DNA of 64,000 bases from Pelagibius sp048268885 (GCA_048268885.1 JBLWUP010000003.1:1-64000), one strand, 5' to 3'; positions 15,277 to 24,563 are shown, numbered from the stretch's first letter. The notes: generated from the letters alone by a model not told the origin. A program made the numbers and translations.

Positions 15277-17622
15277 ATGCTCGCCCTCATTGTTGGTTCG
15301 ATCCTCGTCCTTCTCGCCCTCGGACTGGCCGCCGGGGGTCTGTGGCTCGTGACGCTCGGCGGGTCGGCTTACTATGTCATTCTCGCCGCGGCCCTGGCGG
15401 TCACGGGCGTTCTGCTGATCGCGCGCCGGGCGGCGGCCCTCTGGGCCTATGCCCTGGTGATCCTGGGCACGCTTGCCTGGTCGCTCTGGGAGGTCGGGTT
15501 TGACTGGTGGCAGCTGGCGCCGCGCGGCGGCCTTCTTGTCGTCCTTGGCCTGATCCTGCTCTTGCCCCCGGTCGCCGGGCGGCTACGCGCCGCGACCGGC
15601 GGTGAGGCAGAAGCGCCGCGCGCTTCCGCCCTGCGCGGCGGTGGCGCGGTGCTGTCGGCCTCTCTTCTGATCGCGCTGGCCGTGGGGCTCGCTTCTCTGT
15701 TCAACCACCCGCACGACCTGGACGGCACGCTTGCCGCGCGGGAGGGGGTTCCGCAGCAGGACAGCGGCGCGGTTCCGGCGGGCGAGTGGCACGCCTATGG
15801 GCGCAGCGGTCTGGGCCAGCGTTACTCGCCGCTGGATCATATCACCCCGCAAAACGTCGGCGATCTGGAACTGGCCTGGAGCTTCCACACCGGCGACAAG
15901 CGGCGCGCCGGCGATCCCAATGAGACGACCTACGAGGTGACGCCCCTGATGGTCGGCGATACGCTCTACATCTGCACCCCGCATCACCTGGTCATCGCGC
16001 TGGACGCGCAGAGCGGCGCGGAACGCTGGCGTTTCGATCCGCAGATCCCCGCCGACACCAGCCGCCAGCATCAGACCTGCCGCGGCGTCTCCTATCACGC
16101 GGCGGCGGCCGACGAAGGCCCCTGCAGCCGCCGCCTCTTCCTGCCCACCGCCGACGCCCGGCTCATCGCCTTGAGCGCCGAGACCGGCGAGACCTGCACG
16201 GATTTCGGCGATGAAGGCACGGTGAACCTCTGGACCGGCATGCCCTTCGACCAGGCGGGTTTCTACTACGCGACCTCGCCGCCGGTCGTGACGCAGGACG
16301 AGATCGTCGTCGGCGGCGCGGTGAACGACAACGTCTCGACGACGCTGCCGGCGGGTGTGGTGCGCGCCTACGACGTGAACACGGGCGAGTTGCTGTGGAA
16401 CTTCGATTCCGGCGCGCCGGAGGCGACGGCCCCGATCGAAGCGGGTGAAACCTATACCAAGAACTCGCCCAACAGCTGGTCGGTCTCCAGCGTGGACGAG
16501 GCGCTGGGGCTGGTTTACGTGCCGCTGGGCAACCAGTCGCCGGACCAGTGGGGCGGCGACCGCTCCGAGGCGGTCGAGCGGTTTTCCTCCTCGATCACCG
16601 CGCTGGACCTGAAGACCGGCGAGGTGCGCTGGGTGTTTCAGACCGTGCACCACGATCTGTGGGACATGGATGTGCCGGCGCAGCCGAGCCTGTTGGACCT
16701 GCAGAGCGCCGAGGGCACCGTGCCGGCGCTGGTGGCGCCCACCAAGCAGGGCGACATCTACGTGCTGGACCGGCGCGACGGGACGCCGCTGCTGCCGGTG
16801 CGCGAGGTTCCCTCGCCCCAGGGCGCCGCGGAAGGCGACTGGGTGGCCGATACCCAGCCGGTCTCGGCGCTGAGTTTCGAGCCGCCGGCGCTCACCGAAA
16901 CCGACATGTGGGGCATGACCCCCTTCGATCAGCTGGCCTGCCGCATCGCCTTTCAGGGTTACCGTTACGAGGGTCGCTACACGCCGCCGTCGGAGCAGGG
17001 CACGCTGGTCTATCCCGGGAATTTCGGCGTGTTCAACTGGGGTGCGGTCGCCGTCGACCCGCAACGCCAGGTCGTCATCGGCACGCCGGGCTATCTCGCC
17101 TTCGTCTCGCGTCTGATCCCCCGGGAGGACGATGAGACGAACTACGTTTCCAAGGGCAAGCCGGGGCTCAACGAGAACTACGGGGCGCCCTACGCCGCGG
17201 TGCTGAAGCCTTTCGTCTCGCCCCTCGGCCTGCCGTGCCAGGCGCCGCCCTGGGGCTACATCGCCGCCGCCGACCTGCAGACGGGCGAGACCGTCTGGAT
17301 GCATCCCAACGGCACCATCCGCGACCGGGCCCCCGTGCCGCTGCCCTTCGAGATGGGCGTGCCCGATCTCGGCGGCCCCGTGGTAACGGGCGGCGGCGTC
17401 GCCTTCATCAGCGGCACCCTGGACTACTATGCGCGGGCCTATGACGTCACGACCGGCGCGCAGCTGTGGTCGTACCGCCTGCCGGCCGGCGGCCAGGCGA
17501 CGCCGATGACCTATCGCGCTCCGGACGGGCGGCAGATGGTGATCGTGGTGGCCGGCGGGCACGGTTCGCTGGGCACCAAGGAAGGCGATTCCATTCTTGC
17601 CTTCGCTCTGCCGCAGAACTGA
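15277..17622 (+). CDS. Membrane-bound PQQ-dependent dehydrogenase, glucose/quinate/shikimate family
   Basis: A 781-residue protein with five N-terminal membrane helices (residues 1 to about 130) and a periplasmic eight-bladed PQQ domain. Signatures include WHAYGRSGLGQRYSPLDHI, TPLMVGDTLYICTPHH, VHHDLWDMDVPAQPSL and the C-terminal GGVAFISGTLDYYARAYD. Such enzymes oxidise glucose (Gcd) or quinate/shikimate (QuiA) in the periplasm and pass electrons to ubiquinone. The neighbouring protocatechuate genes favour quinate or shikimate, as quinate degradation yields protocatechuate, but this is inference. The ATG at 15277 starts the first membrane helix; an ATG at 15238 is possible. Confidence 0.88.
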   Translation: MLALIVGSILVLLALGLAAGGLWLVTLGGSAYYVILAAALAVTGVLLIARRAAALWAYALVILGTLAWSLWEVGFDWWQLAPRGGLLVVLGLILLLPPVAGRLRAATGGEAEAPRASALRGGGAVLSASLLIALAVGLASLFNHPHDLDGTLAAREGVPQQDSGAVPAGEWHAYGRSGLGQRYSPLDHITPQNVGDLELAWSFHTGDKRRAGDPNETTYEVTPLMVGDTLYICTPHHLVIALDAQSGAERWRFDPQIPADTSRQHQTCRGVSYHAAAADEGPCSRRLFLPTADARLIALSAETGETCTDFGDEGTVNLWTGMPFDQAGFYYATSPPVVTQDEIVVGGAVNDNVSTTLPAGVVRAYDVNTGELLWNFDSGAPEATAPIEAGETYTKNSPNSWSVSSVDEALGLVYVPLGNQSPDQWGGDRSEAVERFSSSITALDLKTGEVRWVFQTVHHDLWDMDVPAQPSLLDLQSAEGTVPALVAPTKQGDIYVLDRRDGTPLLPVREVPSPQGAAEGDWVADTQPVSALSFEPPALTETDMWGMTPFDQLACRIAFQGYRYEGRYTPPSEQGTLVYPGNFGVFNWGAVAVDPQRQVVIGTPGYLAFVSRLIPREDDETNYVSKGKPGLNENYGAPYAAVLKPFVSPLGLPCQAPPWGYIAAADLQTGETVWMHPNGTIRDRAPVPLPFEMGVPDLGGPVVTGGGVAFISGTLDYYARAYDVTTGAQLWSYRLPAGGQATPMTYRAPDGRQMVIVVAGGHGSLGTKEGDSILAFALPQN

Positions 17623-17844
17623 CCGGGGGGCGATACCGGCCCCGCCCGCGGCAGCGCCGGCCTAGTGTTTCCCGCGATTGGTCTGCTCCCTGATCCTGAC
17701 CCCTGATCCTGACAGCGGCGCCGCGCATTTGGCTTCACGGCGGCCATGGTGTATCTCCGGTCCTGAGGAAATGTCCCGGCGAAGCTTCGCAGGACCGGGC
17801 GCGGAAAACGGGCAGCCAGTTGGCCGACAGGGGAACGACAGTCG
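17623..17844. other. Intergenic spacer with a short tandem repeat
   Basis: A 222-bp spacer between the PQQ dehydrogenase and tartrate dehydrogenase genes. It holds two adjacent copies of CCCTGATCCTGA near 17691-17716 and no open frame of note. I see no clear promoter or terminator. Confidence 0.4.
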
Positions 17845-18903
17845 ATGAGAAAACACAAGATCGCCGTGATGCCGGGCGACGGCATTGGACCTGAAGTGAT
17901 TGAAGCGGGACTGGAGGTGCTGCAGGCCGTGGCCGCCGCCGACGGTGGTTTCAGCTTCGAGACCGAGAGCTTCGACTGGGGCTCCGACCGTTACCGCCGG
18001 GTCGGCCGCATGATGCCGGAAGACGGCGTCGAGGCCCTGCGCGGGTTCGATTCCATCTATTTCGGCGCCGTCGGCGATCCGCATATTCCCGACCATATCA
18101 CCCTGTGGGAACTGCGCCTGGCCATCTGCCAGGGCCTCGACCAGTACGCCAACGTGCGTCCGACGCGCCTGCTGCCGGGCATGACCGGGCCGCTGAGGCC
18201 CGAGCTCGGCGAGCAGATCGACTGGGTCATCGTGCGCGAGAACTCGGAAGGGGAGTACGCCGGCGTCGGCGGGCGCGTCCATGCGGGGCTCCCCCTGGAA
18301 ACCGGCATCGACGTCGCGGTCTTCACCCGGGAGGGCGTCGCGCGCATCTGCCGCTTCGCCTGCGAGCTGGCCATGAGCCGGCCGCGCAAGCGCCTGACGG
18401 TGGTCACCAAGTCCAACGCCCAACGCCACGGCATGGTGTTCTGGGATGCGGTCTGCCGCGAGGTGCTGGCCGATTTCCCGGACCTGGACGTGGACTTCAA
18501 GCTGGTCGACGCCATGGCCGCCCTGATGGTGACGCATCCGGGCAGCATCGACACCGTGGTGGCCACCAACCTGCACGCCGATGTGCTGTCCGATCTGGCC
18601 TCGGCGCTGACCGGCAGCCTGGGCAACGGCGCCACCGCCAACATCAACCCCCAGGCCGGCGTGCCCTCGATGTTCGAGCCGATCCACGGCTCGGCCTTCG
18701 ACATCACCGGCAAGGGGGTGGCCAACCCCGTCGGCGCCTTCTGGACCGGCGCGATGATGCTGGAGCACCTGGGCGAGACGGACGCCGCCAAACGCCTCAT
18801 GGCGGCCATCGAAACGGTGACCGAGAACGGGCCGCGCACGCCGGACATGGGCGGCCAGGCCGGCAGTGCCGATGTGACCAAGGCGGTGCTGGCGGCGCTT
18901 TAA
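17845..18903 (+). CDS. Tartrate dehydrogenase / D-malate dehydrogenase family (TtuC/DmlA type)
   Basis: A 352-residue member of the isocitrate/isopropylmalate dehydrogenase family. It opens KIAVMPGDGIGPEVIEAGLEVL; FGAVGDPHIPDHITLWELRL and VIVRENSEGEYAGVGGR are characteristic of tartrate/D-malate dehydrogenases rather than LeuB. The metal-binding Asp residues (LVDAMAALMV, ATNLHADVLSDLAS) and the NAD site EPIHGSAFDITGKGVANP are present. It oxidises and decarboxylates tartrate or D-malate to glycerate or pyruvate. It stands alone, convergent with the small membrane gene (7-bp gap). Confidence 0.88.
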   Translation: MRKHKIAVMPGDGIGPEVIEAGLEVLQAVAAADGGFSFETESFDWGSDRYRRVGRMMPEDGVEALRGFDSIYFGAVGDPHIPDHITLWELRLAICQGLDQYANVRPTRLLPGMTGPLRPELGEQIDWVIVRENSEGEYAGVGGRVHAGLPLETGIDVAVFTREGVARICRFACELAMSRPRKRLTVVTKSNAQRHGMVFWDAVCREVLADFPDLDVDFKLVDAMAALMVTHPGSIDTVVATNLHADVLSDLASALTGSLGNGATANINPQAGVPSMFEPIHGSAFDITGKGVANPVGAFWTGAMMLEHLGETDAAKRLMAAIETVTENGPRTPDMGGQAGSADVTKAVLAAL

Positions 18904-18910
18904 GGGCCGG

Positions 18911-19270
18911 TCACTTCTTCTGGAACATGTCGTAGATCATGTAGGCGATATCGCCTTCCAGGGGGAAGGACAGCATCCCCATGACCGAATAGCCCAGGAG
19001 CCAGGGCATCACGTAGAAGCGGACCATGAAGAAGAACCAGGCGACGAAGAGCGGCACCAGCGGCTCGATCAGGAAGCCCGGCGTCACCGGCCGGAAGATC
19101 TTGAGGATCGGATCGGTCAGCTTCACGAAGGCCTTCATGAAGAACCAGTCGGAGTCGACCGGCAGGAAGAGGCTCATCGCGACCCGGCCGACCAGCGTCC
19201 ACATGACGACGCCGAGAATATAGTCGATCGCCACGACCCAGATCGGGAAAACGGAGAGCGGATCGGTCAT
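18911..19270 (-). CDS. Small conserved membrane protein, unknown function
   Basis: A 119-residue hydrophobic protein starting MTDPLSVFPIWVVAIDYIL. I see at least two membrane segments (about 8-30 and 70-95, PLFVAWFFFMVRFYVM) separated by the loop DPILKIFRPVTPGFLIEP, which is reminiscent of YggT-like proteins. An in-frame GTG at 19288 would add six residues. It lies downstream of the symporter gene, but a strong terminator at 19312-19336 separates them, so it probably has its own weak promoter or relies on read-through. No function can be given. Confidence 0.7.
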   Translation of the reverse strand: MTDPLSVFPIWVVAIDYILGVVMWTLVGRVAMSLFLPVDSDWFFMKAFVKLTDPILKIFRPVTPGFLIEPLVPLFVAWFFFMVRFYVMPWLLGYSVMGMLSFPLEGDIAYMIYDMFQKK

Positions 19271-19311
19271 CGGAACGGCTCGGCTCACAGAAGAGAATAA
19301 GGGAAGAAAAA

Positions 19312-19336
19312 GGGTGGCGGAGAAGCTCCGCCACCC
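19312..19336 (-). terminator. Rho-independent terminator of the symporter operon
   Basis: A perfect 11-bp stem (GGGTGGCGGAG / CTCCGCCACCC) with a 3-nt loop. On the minus strand it is followed by TTTTTCTTCCC. It sits 28 bp after the symporter stop. Confidence 0.85.
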
Positions 19337-19363
19337 AGGTTCGATCTTGCCTTGCGGCTCAGG

Positions 19364-21187
19364 TCAGTGCGACGCACCGAGGATCGTCTTGCCCGAAGGC
19401 ACGCGAACCTCGTCGACCATGGCCTGAGTTTCCGCATCCGGTGCGGGGGTCATCAGGCTGACGACGACCATCGCCACCAGGCTCACCGGCATGCCGATGA
19501 TCGCAAAGCGCAGATGGTCGATGCCCAGCCAGGGCTCGCCGGCCATGCCGCCCGGATACACGTAGTAAAGGTAGGCGGTACCGGCGACGAAGCCGCAGAT
19601 CATGCCGGCGATCGCCCCTTGCGTGTTCGCCCGCTTCCACCAGACGCCCAGCGCCAGCGGGAAGAACAGGCCCGATGCCGCAAAGCAGAAGGCCCAGGCC
19701 ACCGCACCGAGGATACCGGTGAGCTGCAGACTGGCGATCAAGGCCGCGAGGGCCCCGATGCCGATCAGCAGGACGCGCGCCACGATGAGGCGGTGACGCG
19801 TATCGGCCTTCGGGTCGATGATCTTGTAGTAAAGATCGTGACTGAGGGCATTGGCGATGGCCAGCAGCAGGCCGTCGGCGGTGGACATGGCCGCGGCCAG
19901 ACCGCCCGCGGCGACCAGGCCGGAGACGACGTAGGGCAGACCGGCGATTTCCGGTGTTGCCAGAACGACGATGTCGGGCCGCATGAAGAACTCGTTCAGC
20001 TGCAGGATGCCGTCGCCGTTGCTGTCGCTCATCCATAGCATCTGCACGCTTTCCCAGTTCTGCACCCAGGCCAGACTCCTCACCGCCTCGAAGGACTGTC
20101 CGATGATCGCCGTCGGCAGGGTCGGATCGAGGAGCTGCAGCTTCGTCAGCGTGGCCAGGGCCGGCGCCGTGAAGTACAGCAGGAAGATGAACAGCAGGGA
20201 GAAGGCCACGGACTTGCGGGCCGCACGCACCGACGGCGTCGTGAAGTAACGCATCAGAATGTGCGGCAGCGAGGCCGTGCCGGCCATCATGCAGAGGGCC
20301 AGGGTGACGAACTTCCAGCTGTCCATGCCGCCTTGCGGGTCGTTGTGAGGTGTCGTCAGGATCCTCACGCCGCCGAAAGGCGCACTTTCCGTTGCCGCCA
20401 CGCCGAGGCTGACCAGCGGCTCCAGTTCCTGGATGCGGGCCACCGCGTCCCCGTAGGAGAAGTGGGGGATGATGCCGAAGCCCTGTTTGTTGGACATCCA
20501 GATGACCGGCGCCAGATAGGCGACGATCAGCACGATGTACTGGGCCACCTGGGTCCAGGTCACCGCCCGCATGCCGCCGAGCATGGAGCACAGCAGGATG
20601 CCGAGGAGGCCGACCCAGACACCCACTTCGAAGGGAATGTGCAGGGCACGGGCGGCGATGGTGCCGGAGGCGTTGATCTGCGCGGTCACGTAGGTGAAGG
20701 AGGCGACCACGAGAACGACGATGGCGCAGAAGCGCGCGATGTTGCCCCCGTAACGCGTTCCGATGAAATCCGGCACCGTGTAGCAGCCGAACTTGCGCAG
20801 GTAGGGCGCCATCAGCGAGTTGACCAGCACGTAGCCGCCGGTCCAGCCGACAATGAAGCCCAGATAGCCGTAGCCGCCGAAGTAGATGCCGCCGGCCAGG
20901 GCCACGAAGGAGGCGCCGGACATCCAGTCCGCCGCTGTCGCCATGCCGTTGTAGACGGCGGGCACTTCACGTCCCGCGACGTAGTAGGCTTCGACCTGCA
21001 TGGTGCGGGAGAGCCAGCCGATCACCGCGTAGATGACCACGGTGAAGGCCACGAAACAGATACCGATGACGTCGGCACCCACGCCCAATTGCTCAAGAAT
21101 GGCCATCAGGATAATGAAGACCAGGAACCCGCCGGTATACATCGCGTAGACGCGGCCGAGGTTCTCGATAAAGCTTCCTTTTATCAT
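19364..21187 (-). CDS. Sodium:solute symporter, VC_2705 type, with EF-hand-like loop
   Basis: A 607-residue SSS-family transporter with about 13 membrane segments. AYYVAGREVPAVYNGMATAADWMS, the GLAAAMSTADGLLLAIANALSHD segment and LMRYFTTPSVRAARKS match the acetate-type (ActP-like) VC_2705 subfamily. An insertion near residues 388-399 (DSNGDGILQLNE) fits the EF-hand calcium loop, with acidic or Asn ligands at positions 1, 3, 5 and 12 and Gly at 6. The DUF4212 partner gene is 12 bp upstream in the same operon. Substrate is likely a short organic acid; this is family inference. A strong terminator follows. Confidence 0.9.
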   Translation of the reverse strand: MIKGSFIENLGRVYAMYTGGFLVFIILMAILEQLGVGADVIGICFVAFTVVIYAVIGWLSRTMQVEAYYVAGREVPAVYNGMATAADWMSGASFVALAGGIYFGGYGYLGFIVGWTGGYVLVNSLMAPYLRKFGCYTVPDFIGTRYGGNIARFCAIVVLVVASFTYVTAQINASGTIAARALHIPFEVGVWVGLLGILLCSMLGGMRAVTWTQVAQYIVLIVAYLAPVIWMSNKQGFGIIPHFSYGDAVARIQELEPLVSLGVAATESAPFGGVRILTTPHNDPQGGMDSWKFVTLALCMMAGTASLPHILMRYFTTPSVRAARKSVAFSLLFIFLLYFTAPALATLTKLQLLDPTLPTAIIGQSFEAVRSLAWVQNWESVQMLWMSDSNGDGILQLNEFFMRPDIVVLATPEIAGLPYVVSGLVAAGGLAAAMSTADGLLLAIANALSHDLYYKIIDPKADTRHRLIVARVLLIGIGALAALIASLQLTGILGAVAWAFCFAASGLFFPLALGVWWKRANTQGAIAGMICGFVAGTAYLYYVYPGGMAGEPWLGIDHLRFAIIGMPVSLVAMVVVSLMTPAPDAETQAMVDEVRVPSGKTILGASH

Positions 21188-21199
21188 CTCGGGTTCCCC

Positions 21200-21475
21200 T
21201 TATTGCTGGTCGCTCTCGCTGCCGACACCGGCTTCATCGTCAATCGCGTCTTGTCGCCAATTCTGAAAGAAGATCAGCAGGACGAAGACAATCAGCGATC
21301 CTTGAACGATGAAGTAGTAGCCCAGCGGAAAACCAATGAAGGAGAACGCGTTGAGGTCTTTTGCAAACCAGGGAACTATGAAGGCGAAAATGAACCAGAT
21401 CGCCAGAACCAAGACCGTCAGATTGCGCGTCTTGGCCCAGTGACGCTCCTTAGCTTCTTGACTGATTTCAGGCAT
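21200..21475 (-). CDS. DUF4212 small subunit of sodium/solute symporter
   Basis: A 91-residue membrane protein with two helices (about 19-40 and 48-70). HWAKTRNLTVLVLAIWFIFAF and GFPLGYYFIVQGSLIVFVLLI are the DUF4212 signature. This family is encoded directly upstream of VC_2705-type symporters and is taken to be an accessory subunit. It is first in a two-gene operon, with a purine-rich ribosome site (GGGGGAT) just before the ATG. Confidence 0.9.
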   Translation of the reverse strand: MPEISQEAKERHWAKTRNLTVLVLAIWFIFAFIVPWFAKDLNAFSFIGFPLGYYFIVQGSLIVFVLLIFFQNWRQDAIDDEAGVGSESDQQ

Positions 21476-21665
21476 GTTATCCCCCGCAATTAGTTATTGT
21501 ACTTTTACCCCACTACTCTGATCCGGTTGGCGGATGACCGCGATCACGCCGAGATTGTACAAAAATGGGTAGCATTGTAATACCAATAATGAAATTGGTT
21601 GTCCGATTCTTAGGCAGGCTGCCGACGCAAAGGGCAAAAACTGGCGCAACCGGGGGCTTTCTCAC
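21476..21665. promoter_or_regulatory. Divergent promoter region, symporter operon versus exonuclease-DUF294 operon
   Basis: A 190-bp AT-rich spacer between divergent operons. GTACAAAAATGGGTAGCATTGTAATACC near 21555-21580 is the most promoter-like part, but no hexamer pair is good enough to call. Confidence 0.4.
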
Positions 21666-22376
21666 GTGATACCGAGCCTGAAGACGGCCAGAGCTTTTTT
21701 GCCGGAATTCATCGCCCGCTTTACCGTACGGCGCGAATCGGAGCCGATCGATTCGCTTCCAGGTCTGTCCCGATTCGTTTCTACACGTGCGGCTTTCATC
21801 GCCCAGAAGACCCTTTACGGCTATCTGAAGACCCGCATGGGCACGCGCTACCCCAGCATGTTCGAAGACGACGTCTTCGTGCAGTCGATCAACATCGCCA
21901 AGCTGAACGTCTTCGCCGCCTGCCTTTCCGACCTGGCGATCTTCACGGTGAAGCGGGCCCTGCGCGACGCCGGGAGCGAGGAGGGGGTGGAGGACGAGCA
22001 ACGCCGGCAGGTGGCCCTGCAGTGCTTCGAAGCCGGCCTGGCGGACAATGCGGAAGAAGCGTCACGCGCCGAGGGTTTTTCCCTGTCGGAGGCCATCGCC
22101 GCCTTCGAGCGCCGCCTGGCGTTCTGGGACTGGCATGACGGCCCCAGCGGGCCGGACATCTTCGCCGAGAGCCCCACGGCCCTGGTGCGCTGGGCGCCCA
22201 TCGCCCCGGAATTGAAGAAGTTCGACGAGGAGATCGTGCGCAACTCGGTCAGGTTCGCCTGGCGCGAGGTGCGCAGCCAGTTCGAGAAGCGCATCGACGG
22301 CGCCGCAGTGTCCGCCCAGGCCCGGGCCGCCCAGCTTCGGGGGCCCCAGCTCCAGGCAGAGGAGCCGGCGGAGTGA
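21666..22376 (+). CDS. Conserved protein of unknown function linked to DUF294/symporter loci
   Basis: A 236-residue soluble protein from a GTG start. SLPGLSRFVSTRAAFIAQK, GTRYPSMFEDDVFVQSINIAK and AFERRLAFWDWHDG read as a conserved alphaproteobacterial protein, largely helical. No signal peptide or catalytic motif is evident. It stops seven bases before the exonuclease-CBS-DUF294 gene, so the two are cotranscribed and divergent from the symporter pair. No ATG is available upstream of the conserved part. Function unknown; the context suggests it belongs with symporter regulation. Confidence 0.75.
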   Translation: MIPSLKTARAFLPEFIARFTVRRESEPIDSLPGLSRFVSTRAAFIAQKTLYGYLKTRMGTRYPSMFEDDVFVQSINIAKLNVFAACLSDLAIFTVKRALRDAGSEEGVEDEQRRQVALQCFEAGLADNAEEASRAEGFSLSEAIAAFERRLAFWDWHDGPSGPDIFAESPTALVRWAPIAPELKKFDEEIVRNSVRFAWREVRSQFEKRIDGAAVSAQARAAQLRGPQLQAEEPAE

Positions 22377-22383
22377 GCGGCGC

Positions 22384-24540
22384 ATGAGCTTCCAGGCGGC
22401 GGGCGACAGCCTTTCCGGGCTGCCTTTGAGCGCGGTGCCCGCCGTGGCGCTGGACACCGAAACCACCGGCCTCGACGTCGCCGCCGACCGTGTCGTGGAG
22501 ATCGCGGCGGTGCGCATCCAGGGGACGGGCGAGGGTGCCGCGGCGCACTATGCCGCCCTGATCAATCCCGGCATCGCCATTCCCCCCGCCTCGACGAAGA
22601 TCCACCACATCACCGACGACGAAGTCGCCGGCGCGGCCGTCTTTCCGGCGGTGATGCCCGAGTTTTCCGGCTGGGTCGGCGCCTCGCTGGTTATCGGCTA
22701 CTCCATCGGCTTCGACCTGGCGGTCTTGAAGGCGGAGCACGAGCGCCACGGCCTGCCCTGGACCGCGCCGCGCTCCATGGACGTGCGCCACCTGGTCCAG
22801 CTGGTGGCGCCCGACCTGCCGAACCAGTCGCTGGAGATGGCGGCGAAATGGCTGGGCGTGGAGGTCGGCGAGCGCCACCGCGCCCTGGGCGACGCGGAGA
22901 CCGCCGCGCGCATCTTCAAGGCGCTGACCCCGCGCCTGAGGGAGAAAGGCGTGGTGACCCTGGCCGAGGCCGAGCGGCTGTGCCGCGGCCTGACCGCCCG
23001 CCTGGACGAGGAGGCGCAGGCCGGCTGGCACGAGGTGGTGCGCGACAGCCGCATCGCCCCGGAAAGCGTCGCCGAATACGCCCGCATCGACAGCTTTCCC
23101 TACCGCCACCGGGTCTACGACGTCATGCGCATGCCGGCGGTGACTTTGCCCGCCTCCGCCACCGTCAGGCAGGCGCTGGCGCTGATGATGGAAAAGGGAA
23201 TCTCCTCGGTCTTCGTCGAGCCGGCAGATAACCATGAGGGGCCGGGCGGTGAGTACAGCATCCTGACCGAGCGGGACATGCTGCGCGCTTTCAACGCCAA
23301 CGTCGCCGGGGTGCGCGACGCGCCGGTCACGGACTACGCCAAGGGGCCGCTGGTCACGGTGGACAGCGACGAGTTCGTCTACCGGGCCATCGCCGGCATG
23401 TCGCAGAAGGGCTTCCGTCACCTCGGCGTGCGCGACGCCGACGGCAGGCTGGTCGGGGCCATTTCCGCGCGCGACCTGCTGCGCCAGCGCGCCGGCGACG
23501 CCATGTCCCTGGGCGACAGCCTGGAGCGGGCGGAAACGGCGGGCGATCTCGGCCGCATCTGGTCCGGCCTCACCACCGTGGCGCGCGGCCTGGTGTTCGA
23601 GGAGGCGGACCCCCGCGACATCGCCGCCATCATCTCGCGGGAGCTGCGGGCGCTGACCCGGCGGACCTGCGAGCTGGCGGAGGCCGAGCTGGCCAAGCGC
23701 GGCGACGGCCCGCCGCCCCGGCCCTACGCCATGATGGTGCTGGGCTCCGGCGGGCGCGGCGAGAGCCTGCTGGCCATGGACCAGGACAATGCCATCATCT
23801 TCGATGCCGGGGAGACGGGTGGGGGCGAGCCGGGCGGCTCCGCCGACCGCTGGTTCGAGCAGCTCGGCATCCTGGTCGCCGACATGCTGAACGAGGCGGG
23901 AGTGAAGTATTGCCCCGGCGGCATCATGGCCTCCAAGCCGGAGTGGCGCCTCGACGTGGCGGGTTGGCGCCGCCGGCTGGAGACCTGGATCACCAACGCG
24001 CGGCCCGAGGACCTGCTGAACAGCGACATCTTCTTCGACGCCGTGGCGGTCTACGGCGACAAGGCGCTGGCCGAGGCGCTCTACGCCGAGGCCCAGGCGG
24101 GCGCCGGCGCCTCGCGGACCTTCCTCATGGCAATGACCCTGAAGGCCAGCGACTTCCGCGCGCCGCTCAACTGGCTGGGGCGGCCGCGGCTGGAGAACGG
24201 CCGCATCGACCTGAAGAAAAGCGGTCTCATGCCGATCTTCTCGGCGGCGCGCATCGCGGCCTTGACCCACAAGATCACCGCGCGTTCCACGCCGGAGCGC
24301 CTGGAGGCCGTGCGCCAGCAGGGTCTCTTCGATGCCGCGGTGATCGGCAAGCTGATCGAGGCGCACAAGGTCCTGCTGGGCGCCATCCTGCGCCAGCAGC
24401 TGCGCGACATCCTGGCCGGCGTCAGCTTGACGAACAAGGTCGCGCCCAGCGAGATGCCGGCCCACGAGCGCCAGCAGCTCACCTGGGCCCTGGGCCAGGT
24501 GGAAAACGTCCGCGACCTGCTGGGCACGCCGGCGCTCTGA
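22384..24540 (+). CDS. Fusion: DEDDh 3'-5' exonuclease + CBS pair + DUF294 nucleotidyltransferase
   Basis: A 718-residue three-part protein. Residues 20-180 are a PolC/DnaQ-type exonuclease with D24-E26 (ALDTETTG), D111, H165 and D170 (HRALGD), the full DEDDh set. Residues about 240-370 form a CBS pair (SVFVEP...ILTERDML; LGVRDADGRLVGAISARDLL). Residues about 410-718 are the DUF294 nucleotidyltransferase, with GSGGRGES (454-461) and D466/D468 as metal ligands, plus its helical C-terminal domain. DUF294-CBS proteins are usually separate from the exonuclease and lie near symporters of the type found here, where a regulatory nucleotidylation is suspected. All catalytic residues look intact. Confidence 0.88.
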   Translation: MSFQAAGDSLSGLPLSAVPAVALDTETTGLDVAADRVVEIAAVRIQGTGEGAAAHYAALINPGIAIPPASTKIHHITDDEVAGAAVFPAVMPEFSGWVGASLVIGYSIGFDLAVLKAEHERHGLPWTAPRSMDVRHLVQLVAPDLPNQSLEMAAKWLGVEVGERHRALGDAETAARIFKALTPRLREKGVVTLAEAERLCRGLTARLDEEAQAGWHEVVRDSRIAPESVAEYARIDSFPYRHRVYDVMRMPAVTLPASATVRQALALMMEKGISSVFVEPADNHEGPGGEYSILTERDMLRAFNANVAGVRDAPVTDYAKGPLVTVDSDEFVYRAIAGMSQKGFRHLGVRDADGRLVGAISARDLLRQRAGDAMSLGDSLERAETAGDLGRIWSGLTTVARGLVFEEADPRDIAAIISRELRALTRRTCELAEAELAKRGDGPPPRPYAMMVLGSGGRGESLLAMDQDNAIIFDAGETGGGEPGGSADRWFEQLGILVADMLNEAGVKYCPGGIMASKPEWRLDVAGWRRRLETWITNARPEDLLNSDIFFDAVAVYGDKALAEALYAEAQAGAGASRTFLMAMTLKASDFRAPLNWLGRPRLENGRIDLKKSGLMPIFSAARIAALTHKITARSTPERLEAVRQQGLFDAAVIGKLIEAHKVLLGAILRQQLRDILAGVSLTNKVAPSEMPAHERQQLTWALGQVENVRDLLGTPAL

Positions 24541-24563
24541 GGCGCTGAGAGGGTATTCCCGCC

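Noticed and set aside
17689..17716. CRISPR-like or iteron-like repeat (CCCTGATCCTGA twice)
   Set aside because: Only two adjacent copies without spacers.
22249..24465. A 738-codon minus-strand frame opposite the exonuclease-DUF294 gene
   Set aside because: The plus-strand protein has complete catalytic motifs; the antisense product is a low-complexity Arg/Gly/His-rich shadow.
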